A program made the position numbers and the translations under genes. From Planctomycetaceae bacterium (lineage in GTDB: Bacteria > Planctomycetota > Planctomycetia > Pirellulales > Pirellulaceae): a DNA stretch of 5,038 nt. This document shows positions 1 to 5,038 of the stretch, piece by piece (within the stretch, counting starts at the first letter, position 1; the number at the start of each line of letters is the position of its first letter). The notes under the pieces were generated by a model. That model worked only from the letters and a program-made list of their open reading frames with translations. It was not told the origin of the DNA and did not search any database. The stretch lies in NCBI GenBank assembly GCA_007133715.1, contig SLMF01000110.1:1-5038 (forward strand). The letters are read 5' to 3'.

Positions 1-1314
1 GTCAAGGTAGCTGGCGTACTTTTCGTCAACGTCTTCCTCTTTGGGTATTTTTTTGCCCTTGCTCTGCTGGTCTTCGATATACTGCGATTGGAACTGCTCA
101 CGGGTCATCCAATCGAACCAGCCGACACGAGCATCCCTTGTCGTATTAAACTCTCCACAGCGATTGCACCGCCCGAATCGCTGCACCAACGAGGACCACG
201 GCGCCAAGTCTGTCAACAATGTCTTCGCGGAAACATCGACGCCCGCTTCTACCACCTGTGTTGTGATGGCGATCATTCCTTCTGCGGGCGGATCGGCCAA
301 CAGTTGGCGCATCTTTTCTCGGCGGTCCAACGGGCGAAACCTTGAATGAATCAGCACGGGTCTGAGTGATGACTGTTTCTTGATCGCAGCACAGACCTCG
401 ATTGCCCGATCGACCGTATTGAAAACGGCGAGCGTTCGCGTGCCGGTTTGGTGGGCTTCCAGAACAACTCGGGCGACGGCGCCAGATTGCCTTATGCTCG
501 CCGTGGCTCGCTCAAGAGGTTTCACCGCTTCGTGGCGATTTTTCGCCGGCCCAAGCTGCAGGTCCTCTTCCGTCAGACCAAGCGGCTCACTTAACCAAGC
601 CATGTCAAAATCAACGGTGTCCAACCAGCCCGATTCAAGCGTGGCGGACATCCACACACAATGCACCGATTCTGCAGTTCCCAGCTTGCGCCGAAAAGCC
701 TGCAACTGTGCGCTTGTCGCCGCCCCGACATCCATCAGTTGCACCTCATCGAAGATCCATACGCAGTTGTTGTTCAGCAAGCCAAAATGCATCGGCCAAC
801 GGTAACGGCTCATGCCATAGCCGCGATTCAGTGCCCTTGACAGAAGCATGTCCTGCGTGCCGATGAAAACAGCGTCAGACATGGGATGCAGGTCCCAGTC
901 CTCACTTTGCTCACCACCCCGCAGTGTATACACCGCAATTCGAGCGTCTGTTTTTGTGGAGACTGTTGGCGGTTGGTAGGTGTCGGGCAGGGGTTGTTTG
1001 GCTTCGTCGATTTGTATGGTTCCGGCCAGCAGATCGAGGGCGTGGAGCCAGCGGATGACCTCGTCGCGAGTCTGTTCGACCAACACCCGCATCGGGAGAC
1101 AGTACACCAGTCGGCGGGGTGTTTTCTTTTGGGTGGCTGTTGCGCTGAATCGTCGGCGCCAAACCCAGCCCAGAATCGCCATGGCCGTTTTTCCCAAGCC
1201 GGTCGGGACACACACTACGGGCCAGGATTCGTCGGCCATGGCGAACCCGCGCTGGTATGGAAACGGACCTCGCTTGATGCCCGTGGCCTTGATGAACAGG
1301 TCGTCGAATGTCAT
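1..1314 (-). CDS. cas3: CRISPR-associated helicase Cas3, probably subtype I-G (I-U) type; 3' end beyond window
   Basis: Cas3 is the ATP-dependent ssDNA translocase/nuclease that Cascade recruits to shred target DNA. The frame is open for exactly 438 codons from ATG 1314 to position 1 with no stop, so the C-terminus is missing. Motifs seen, in order: PFPYQ at 17-21; Walker A VPTGLGKTA at 36-44; motif Ia YCLPMRVLVEQT at 71-82; GTQDML at 152-157; motif II DEVQ at 189-192; motif III SAT at 223-225; motif IV region LAVFNTV at 295-301; HSRF at 323-326; motif V TTQVVEAGVDV at 351-361; motif VI QRFGRCNR at 378-385. The helicase core begins within 20 residues of the start, so there is no N-terminal HD nuclease domain. 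Subtype I-G Cas3 is known to carry HD at the C-terminus, which would lie off the window; a separate Cas3'' is the alternative. The Cas3 family call is firm from the VEAGVDVS and QRxGRxxR signatures. The subtype is inferred. An in-frame TGA at 1345-1347 limits upstream starts. A WYL regulator lies upstream in the same orientation. Confidence 0.92.
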   Translation of the reverse strand, partial: MTFDDLFIKATGIKRGPFPYQRGFAMADESWPVVCVPTGLGKTAMAILGWVWRRRFSATATQKKTPRRLVYCLPMRVLVEQTRDEVIRWLHALDLLAGTIQIDEAKQPLPDTYQPPTVSTKTDARIAVYTLRGGEQSEDWDLHPMSDAVFIGTQDMLLSRALNRGYGMSRYRWPMHFGLLNNNCVWIFDEVQLMDVGAATSAQLQAFRRKLGTAESVHCVWMSATLESGWLDTVDFDMAWLSEPLGLTEEDLQLGPAKNRHEAVKPLERATASIRQSGAVARVVLEAHQTGTRTLAVFNTVDRAIEVCAAIKKQSSLRPVLIHSRFRPLDRREKMRQLLADPPAEGMIAITTQVVEAGVDVSAKTLLTDLAPWSSLVQRFGRCNRCGEFNTTRDARVGWFDWMTREQFQSQYIEDQQSKGKKIPKEEDVDEKYASYLD

Positions 1315-1320
1315 TCGGGC

Positions 1321-1327
1321 TCCCCTT
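1321..1327 (-). promoter_or_regulatory. Ribosome binding site of cas3
   Basis: The minus strand reads AAGGGGA six bases before ATG 1314. It is a good purine-rich Shine-Dalgarno match at a normal distance. With the in-frame stop at 1345-1347 it fixes the start of cas3. Confidence 0.65.
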
Positions 1328-1421
1328 CGCTCACATTGCGGGTTTCATTTTTCGGGGGCTTCCGTTTGCGCGGTCGTTCACGGGTGTCGGCAATACCTCC
1401 GAAAGACTACCGCGAACGGCA

Positions 1422-1461
1422 GGCACATTGGAACGGACGGGAATCGAACTTGTCAAGTGCC
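1422..1461. repeat. Inverted repeat in the cas3 leader, overlapping a tRNA T-arm-like string
   Basis: GGCAC(A)TTG at 1422-1430 pairs with CAAGTGCC at 1454-1461, giving eight base pairs with one bulged A and a 23-nt loop. The loop and right arm, read on the minus strand, contain GTTCGATTCCCGTCCGTTCCA, which resembles the T-loop, T-stem and 3' acceptor strand of a tRNA. The 5' T-stem pairs only 3 of 5 positions, and no matching 5' acceptor strand (GGAACGG) occurs upstream, so this is not an intact tRNA gene. It lies about 110-150 bp upstream of cas3 and could be an operator or a tRNA-fragment remnant. Confidence 0.4.
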
Positions 1462-1701
1462 AGACATGGCCCGATTCCCGGCAAGGCCACGCCGGACGGC
1501 GAACTGTTTCTCCTGCTTTCCGCTTCGCCCGTCAATTCACTGTGCCGATTCCGATATCGCATAATACGCTTGTTTTTCGTAACGACTATACACTAGAAGT
1601 CGGGTTTTTCTTCATGTATTCCCAAATTTCGGGTGATTCGGCCGGTGATGAGGATCGTTTTGGTTGAAAATGGATTTCGGCGTCGGGTTCCCTTGCCCGC
1701 C

Positions 1702-2808
1702 TCACTCCGTTGGGTGTTGGGATTGGCGGGGCGGGGGACGTGTTGATTGTAAACGGTCAGGTGGACAGGTGGCGTCAAGCCCGTTTGGTTTTTTTGGGGA
1801 GTCGGAAGAGGGGTGGGGCTGGATCGGACGTCGGTAGCGGCTCGCCAGCTCGTGGAACTCGTCGCTCAGTTCGCTTCGTAGCCAGGCGGGTTCCAAGAGT
1901 TCGGCGTCGCGGCCGAAGCCGAGGAGCCAGCTTTTCACTTCCACCGTGCTGGTCAAATCGAATGTGATGGTCAAACTGCCGTCGGGAAGCGGGTCGAGCC
2001 GCTGGCTGGAATGCCAGTGTTTTTCTTGAACGTAGCGAGCTCGAGCCGCGGCGATCCAGATCCGTACCGTGCAGGGCTGGTCGCCATCGTAGATCCCGAA
2101 CGAACCGGCGAAGTGGGCGTCCAGGTCCAAGTCGGCAGGTACCATGAATCGGGTCTCGTCCGGTTCCGCCACCGCGATGCGGTCCACGCGCCAGGTGCGT
2201 ATTCCCGGCTCGGCGGCTTTGCGTCCGATCAGGTAGAGTGAACCCTGGTAGCGGGTCAGGCGGTAGGGGTGGATCGAATAGCTGCTGGGCCGGGCCGCTC
2301 GTTGCGATTGGTAGGTCAGCCGGATGACACGGCGATCTTCGATGCCGATCAGCAGGGCGTCCAGGATATCGGCGTGGCGGGTATAGTCGGCGAACCCGAA
2401 GGGCGTATCGTGAACGGCGTGCTGCATGCGTCGCAGATAGTTGAGAGCGGACTGGCCCAGCGAGTCACGGATTTTGGCGAAGGCCGACTCGGCTGCCATC
2501 CCGATCAGGGTGCCGGTCAGGGGTTGGAGGAATTGTCGGCCCAGGTACAAGGCGAAGGCTTCATCAAAGGTGAATGCCCGTTGGTCACCGGCTGTCCAGC
2601 GTTCCAACCGGTAGATTTTGCGACCGTGTCTGGCCGTGTTTTCGCGGATCGAGAGACCGACCGCTTTGAATGTTTGCAGATCCCGGCGAATGGTGCGGGG
2701 AGTGACTTCGAGATCGCGTGCCAGATCGTCGACGGAGAGCCCGGGTCCGTGGCCCGCCAGCCGTTCGAGAATTCGCCACTGGCGATGCAGCGCTGCTTGC
2801 TCGCTCAC
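1702..2808 (-). CDS. WYL-domain transcriptional regulator (HTH-WYL-WCX)
   Basis: This is a 368-aa DNA-binding regulator of the DeoR/YafY-like WYL family. Residues 9-54 form a winged helix-turn-helix (LSVDDLARDLEVTPRTIRRDL at 24-44 contains the recognition helix). A linker helix region follows, then the WYL domain at about 147-230, with YSIHPYRL at 177-184 and the signature SLYLIGR at 190-196, followed by the RVDRI motif at 207-211. The WCX-type C-terminal domain spans about 245-335. The last 40 or so residues are a proline-rich, probably disordered tail. WYL domains sense ligands, possibly nucleic acid or nucleotides, and family members regulate CRISPR-Cas and other defence loci (for example Sll7009 in Synechocystis). 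The position upstream of cas3 in the same orientation suggests the same job here. The start is GTG 2808: a GAGGAGG lies eight bases upstream and the HTH begins right after it. The frame is open back to 2991, but those extra 61 residues look non-coding. Confidence 0.93.
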   Translation of the reverse strand: MSEQAALHRQWRILERLAGHGPGLSVDDLARDLEVTPRTIRRDLQTFKAVGLSIRENTARHGRKIYRLERWTAGDQRAFTFDEAFALYLGRQFLQPLTGTLIGMAAESAFAKIRDSLGQSALNYLRRMQHAVHDTPFGFADYTRHADILDALLIGIEDRRVIRLTYQSQRAARPSSYSIHPYRLTRYQGSLYLIGRKAAEPGIRTWRVDRIAVAEPDETRFMVPADLDLDAHFAGSFGIYDGDQPCTVRIWIAAARARYVQEKHWHSSQRLDPLPDGSLTITFDLTSTVEVKSWLLGFGRDAELLEPAWLRSELSDEFHELASRYRRPIQPHPSSDSPKKPNGLDATCPPDRLQSTRPPPRQSQHPTE

Positions 2809-2816
2809 GGAACCAA

Positions 2817-2823
2817 CCTCCTC
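2817..2823 (-). promoter_or_regulatory. Ribosome binding site deciding the GTG start of the WYL regulator
   Basis: The minus strand reads GAGGAGG, a near-perfect Shine-Dalgarno, eight bases before GTG 2808. It selects this start over the upstream ATG at 2991 in the same open frame. Confidence 0.75.
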
Positions 2824-2848
2824 GACTTTTTGTCTTCCGTTTCGGGGA

Positions 2849-2873
2849 GCCGAGAGAGGCCATGTGACTCGGC
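2849..2873. repeat. Short inverted repeat in the 5' leader of the WYL gene
   Basis: GCCGAG at 2849-2854 is the exact reverse complement of CTCGGC at 2868-2873, with 13 bases between them. It lies between the candidate promoter and the ribosome binding site of the regulator. It could be an operator or a weak leader hairpin. Six-base arms can arise by chance in GC-rich DNA. Confidence 0.3.
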
Positions 2874-2885
2874 CCAGCCACACAC

Positions 2886-2915
2886 ATGATACGGGTCCAC
2901 TCATTGGACGAACAG
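2886..2915 (-). promoter_or_regulatory. Candidate promoter with operator-like inverted repeat for the WYL gene
   Basis: On the minus strand TATCAT (2886-2891) matches five of six positions of the bacterial -10 box and would give a leader of roughly 70 nt before GTG 2808. The -35 at 17-bp spacing (TGTTCG) is poor. Immediately upstream, GTCCA (2895-2899) and TGGAC (2905-2909) form an inverted repeat with a five-base spacer, placed between the -35 and -10 positions where a repressor would block transcription. Autoregulation by the WYL protein is an inference. Confidence 0.25.
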
Positions 2916-3010
2916 AGGGGTACGTAAGCGTCTGCGAAGGATTCAAAGTGGGGCCGCAGGTCTGTGCCCTGGGCTGATTTGTACCGACCACTCCTTCATC
3001 CCTATGCGAG

Positions 3011-3152
3011 GGGAGGGAACCACAGAGAACACAGAGAGCACCGAGTGGAAAGCGAAACGCTTGTTGTGGCCCTGTTGATCACCGGTCACTGCAGTCGGAG
3101 CGTATCGCACCCACCGTAGGGAAATGGAGCCACGGAGGGAACACGGATGAAC
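3011..3152. repeat. Degenerate dispersed repeats (CACAGAGAACACAGAG / CCACGGAGGGAACACGG)
   Basis: Two related purine-rich stretches are seen at 3019-3045 (CCACAGAGAACACAGAGAGC with flanks) and 3127-3152 (GCCACGGAGGGAACACGGAT with flanks). They share the pattern CCAC-GAG-GAACAC-GA. The second is the complement of the CATCCGTGTTC-type repeat found on the plus strand at 4872-4901. Such GAG/ACAC-rich strings are familiar in intergenic DNA of planctomycete-like genomes. The rest of 2950-3230 shows no convincing gene; the minus-strand open frame across it is only a translation of the repeat. Confidence 0.55.
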
Positions 3153-3225
3153 GCTGGGCCAGGCGACAAAGCATGGCGAACGGCTATTCAAAGAACAAAA
3201 CCAACCACGAACTACGAACACCGAA

Positions 3226-3710
3226 CTAAGCATCTGGCAAGAAATTACAGTCGCGACGAACGCGACCGTAATTTCTTGGCAGATGCCAGCATCCGGTGGG
3301 CCTGAGACGTATTCTTCCTTCCTGGCCGCCCCGTTGGGTCTGCCAGCAGTTCTTTGCTCTTCGTGCTTGGTTCTTTGTCAAGCAGCGAGATTCACGGTCC
3401 GGTCGTTCAGTCCGCGGGCCGCCAAGACCGCAGCTTCTGCATGGGATTTCTATGGCCCTCCGGCAGGTTTTTGCCTTTCGGCCGGATTCCTCCACCACGG
3501 CGTTGGCCAGCCTGTGAAAATGGGCCTGGTAATAAGGCAAGGGGAAACTGGGAAGATTCCCCGCGGGCACATCGAGATCCCGGTCCGTGAAGTCGGCCAA
3601 ACGAACCTGGTCCCGATCCGCCGGCTCCCCTACCGGCAACTCAGGGGGGCCCTGGCCGCGTTGACGAGCAAATTCGTGACTCCTGCCGGCCGCATTGCGG
3701 TGGTCTTCAT
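3226..3710 (-). pseudogene. Unidentified small gene, apparently frameshifted
   Basis: ATG 3710 has GGAAGG eight bases upstream (3719-3724) and lies 35 bp after the stop of the DUF4838 remnant, as expected for the next gene of an operon. Its frame begins MKTTAMRPAGVTNLLVNAARAP and then hits TAG soon after a run of six C. A one-base gain in that run would join it to a second frame that continues ELPVGEPADRDQVRLADFTD and then PAGNLPSFPLPYYQAHF, which looks like real coding sequence to about 3487. Beyond that the frame stays open to 3226, but the residues look non-coding and run into the hairpin. I do not recognise the family. The canonical start signals and protein-like composition support a former gene. 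A sequencing or assembly error in the C run would restore it. Confidence 0.4.
3231..3285. repeat. Strong 25-bp hairpin (25+5+25 imperfect palindrome)
   Basis: The left arm 3231-3255 and right arm 3261-3285 pair at 23 of 25 positions around the loop ACGAA; the only mismatches are G-G (3237/3279) and A-C (3249/3267). The apical stem GTCGCG/CGCGAC is GC-rich and the middle GAAATTAC/GTAATTTC is AT-rich. No T tract follows on either strand, so it is not a textbook intrinsic terminator. It sits at the 3' end of the decayed minus-strand genes and could be a REP/MITE-like mobile palindrome, a transposon end or a Rho-type 3' hairpin. Confidence 0.8.
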
Positions 3711-3745
3711 GTCAAACACCTTCCGGTCGAGCACGTCGCTGGTTG

Positions 3746-4700
3746 TCAGTCTTTCAGCAACGCATCCACGTTCACACGCGGGCGTTCCCAATAGTTGGTG
3801 ACCCACAACAGGTCGGAGAAATAGAGTTGCTCGTGCTGCTTGCGGAACCGCACCAGTTCAGCCAGGGCTTGTTTGGCCTCGTCCTGTTGAGCGGGCGGAA
3901 CGTTCCGGCTGCCGTCGAACAGGCTTGCCAGACGCGCGGTCAGTTGGGCGTGTTTCAGCCCGGCTTGCAAAAACTCCACCCGCTGGGCATATTCGGGCAA
4001 GGGATCTTTGCGGGCTTCCGTCCGGGCCTCGTCCAGCAAGGCGGCGGCGGGCGCGAACACCTCGGGCGGAAACGCCCGGTGGGCGTACAGCGGATAGGAG
4101 CGGTAACGCATCCAGGGGTGAGCGTCACCGAACCATTCGATGAAACGCAGCATGTTGGCGACCGCATAGTCTTCCCAGTAGTCACAGTAGCGTCGGACCG
4201 CGTCGGCGGCCGGGCCGAACGCCGAAAAATACTCGCGGCGGATCTCCTCGATTTCCAGTTCCGGCTTGTTCAACAGGCGCAGGTGCATGTAAAGCCGGGG
4301 GCCGTGGACGGCCCATTGCCCGGTGAGCGAATCGAACCGTGCGCCTTCCATCCCGTGCGCGTAGGCGAACTGGAAGAACGCGGCCGACTGCCGCGTCTCG
4401 AAGTGGGGCATCACGTAGCCGTCGTGCCGCTTGCGTCGCGCCCACATACACTCGCGATGTCGCATCCGCCGTCGCGTCCGATTCGGCCACGATAGCCAGC
4501 CGCGCGCCGGTGGCCTTCTTCACGTGGCGCACCAGTTCCTCGGCGGCGTACCGCGCGGTGGACGTGGGCTCGTCGGCCGTTACCACCACCGCGCGGGATT
4601 CGCTCTCCCGCACCAGGGTGACTTCGCTCGCCGCCGGTATTGCGACGAACATTCCGAGAAGCACTGCTGCCACTTGCGCGGCGTTGGCAAGCGATTTCAC
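3746..4700 (-). pseudogene. Secreted DUF4838-like protein with internal deletion and frameshift
   Basis: The N-terminal part, from GTG 4700, has a signal peptide (K2, hydrophobic 10-21, PAAS before E26). A domain typical of DUF4838 and glycoside-hydrolase-like N-termini follows: ARYAAEELVRHVKKATG at 49-65, LAIVAES at 68-74 and RVYVGAT at 83-89. After about residue 93 (around 4424-4436) the family-like sequence stops in this frame. From about 4426 a different frame continues with the C-terminal portion: DGYVMPHFETR, FFQFAYAHGMEGARFDSLTG, YMHLRLL, IEEIRREYFSAFG, then helices ending NVDALLKD at stop 3746, about 226 residues. Proteins of this kind are normally much longer, with a central catalytic-like domain that is absent here. 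The simplest reading is a deletion that removed the middle and shifted the frame. The N-terminal frame stays open to 4182, so a 172-aa truncated product is possible. An assembly chimera is the alternative. The intact protein would be exported and probably act on polysaccharides; that role is inferred from the family. Confidence 0.72.
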
Positions 4701-4707
4701 AATCGGG

Positions 4708-4713
4708 CTCCTT
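4708..4713 (-). promoter_or_regulatory. Ribosome binding site and GTG start of the DUF4838 remnant
   Basis: The minus strand reads AAGGAG seven bases before GTG 4700. The site is intact although the coding sequence is broken. The reading that follows gives a proper signal peptide, which supports this start. Confidence 0.65.
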
Positions 4714-4785
4714 GATTTCGCATTCGGGGTGGAAACAGCCGTTAATTATGGCAGCATTCGGGAAGTCTCCCAGGGGTAGACACCC

Positions 4786-4816
4786 CCGGCTACAGCCGGT
4801 CGCCCGCTCCGCGGGC
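4786..4816. repeat. REP-like double palindrome
   Basis: Two perfect GC-rich hairpins stand side by side: CCGGCT-AC-AGCCGG (4786-4799) and GCCCGC-TCC-GCGGGC (4802-4816). They are preceded by GGGGTAGACACCCCC (4773-4787), itself a small inverted repeat (GGGG/CCCC). The tandem palindrome in a non-coding upstream region resembles REP/BIME-type elements. Copy number cannot be judged from one window. Confidence 0.6.
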
Positions 4817-5038
4817 TGGCTGCGGGCTTGTGTGCCTGTTTTGCCAGCTTGGATTTTCGGCAGATTATTGGGTCCGTGTTTCATCCGTGTTCGATCCGTG
4901 GCTTCTGGTCTCATGCGGTACGCTTATCTTCAGCGCAAAACACGCCCCCTCCTATGTGTCGTGTTCTACCAAGAATGATCGGACCTTCTATTGTGTGCTT
5001 GAAGATCAAGCGCAGCATCCCCTGCAGTCCGACCCCCA
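4817..5038. other. Right-edge non-coding DNA
   Basis: Apart from the ATCCGTG repeat I see no gene, RNA or clear promoter in this stretch. The plus-strand frame open through 4640-4978 starts inside the DUF4838 remnant and crosses the repeats, so it is not credible. A short palindrome CTTGA-AGA-TCAAG (4999-5011) is probably chance. Confidence 0.5.
4872..4901 (+). repeat. Three-fold ATCCGTG short tandem repeat
   Basis: GTCCGTGTT, CATCCGTGTT and GATCCGTGG follow each other at 10-11 bp spacing, about one helical turn. The same motif occurs in the opposite orientation at 3127-3152 as CCACGGAGGGAACACGGATG. It belongs to the dispersed repeat family seen on the other side of the decayed genes. Confidence 0.6.

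Larger units (their letters stand above)
1315..1701. other. Intergenic leader between the WYL regulator and cas3
   Basis: About 387 bp without a convincing gene lie between the stop of the WYL regulator and the start of cas3; both are on the minus strand. The part near 1555-1625 is more A/T-rich than its surroundings and contains a minus-strand TATTAT (1561-1566) that could be a -10 box, although no good -35 box sits at the right distance. A consensus-like TTGACA (minus, 1451-1456) has only a poor -10 partner (TTCCAA). The length and composition suggest that cas3 has its own promoter here rather than depending only on read-through from the regulator gene. No strong terminator hairpin with a T tract was seen after the regulator. 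Confidence 0.5.

Noticed and set aside
828..1213. Minus-strand open frames of 127 and 100 codons inside cas3
   Set aside because: They are the other two frames of the same strand; the third frame, open over 438 codons with helicase motifs, is the real one.
1428..1456. TTGACA with 17-bp spacing to TTCCAA as a cas3 promoter
   Set aside because: The -35 is perfect, but the -10 matches only two of six positions; kept as an observation, not called as a promoter.
1429..1500. A complete tRNA gene
   Set aside because: Only the T-arm-like 3' part is recognisable; the 5' acceptor strand and a proper anticodon arm are missing.
886..1596. Plus-strand open frame of 236 codons, and overlapping plus-strand frames at 980-1564
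   Set aside because: They are antisense to the cas3 frame, which has the full set of helicase motifs. No ribosome binding site or family signature is visible.
2269..2889. Plus-strand frame of 206 codons over the WYL gene
   Set aside because: It is an exact antisense shadow of the WYL regulator coding sequence.
2809..2991. N-terminal extension of the WYL regulator to ATG 2991
   Set aside because: The extension lacks domain features, and the strong GAGGAGG before GTG 2808 gives a protein that begins at the HTH as expected.
2943..3233. Minus-strand frame of 96 codons in the spacer
   Set aside because: Its sequence (for example SVLSVFSVVP) is the translation of the dispersed repeat, with no start signal.
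3695..4495. Plus-strand frame of 266 codons
   Set aside because: It is antisense to the C-terminal portion of the DUF4838-like gene, whose minus-strand translation has the coherent family-like composition.
1..5038. A CRISPR array in the window
   Set aside because: No set of regularly spaced direct repeats of 24-40 nt was found; the repeats present are short, irregular or palindromic.

Overview
The window reads like a piece of a planctomycete-type chromosome or metagenome contig. This is an inference from the gene families (a secreted DUF4838-like protein, a WYL regulator beside a CRISPR helicase), the high-GC coding sequence and the dispersed 'ATCCGTG'-type and GC-palindrome repeats; no marker gene settles the taxon. 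All genes I can support lie on the minus strand, so transcription runs from right to left. The plus-strand open frames are shadows of these genes.

Region 1 (1-1701): the left edge holds the first 438 codons of a Cas3-family CRISPR helicase that starts at 1314 and runs off the window. It carries the full set of SF2 helicase motifs and no HD nuclease domain in front of them, an arrangement known for subtype I-G (formerly I-U). The rest of the cas operon and any CRISPR array would lie beyond position 1. A leader of about 390 bp separates it from the next gene and contains an inverted repeat overlapping a tRNA T-arm-like string.

Region 2 (1702-2950): a WYL-domain transcription factor (368 aa, GTG start at 2808) sits directly upstream of cas3 in the same orientation. 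WYL proteins are recurrent local regulators of CRISPR-Cas and other defence loci, so it is the natural candidate controller of the cas genes. Its own upstream region has a weak promoter candidate with a small inverted repeat between the -35 and -10 positions.

Region 3 (2950-3290): non-coding, with degenerate 'CACAGAGAACACAGAG / CCACGGAGGGAACACGG' repeats and a strong 25+5+25 nt hairpin.

Region 4 (3226-4700): two decayed genes. The upstream one (GTG start at 4700) is a secreted DUF4838-like protein whose signal peptide and N-terminal domain join directly, out of frame, to the C-terminal part, so the central portion is missing. Thirty-five bases after its stop, a second small gene has a good ribosome binding site and ATG but appears broken by a one-base loss in a C6 run.

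Region 5 (4701-5038): upstream of the DUF4838 remnant, with a REP-like double palindrome and a three-fold ATCCGTG repeat. No gene is visible there. The most interesting content is the cas3-WYL pair: the visible edge of a CRISPR-Cas locus of probable type I-G, with its regulator, next to repeat-rich, decaying DNA.
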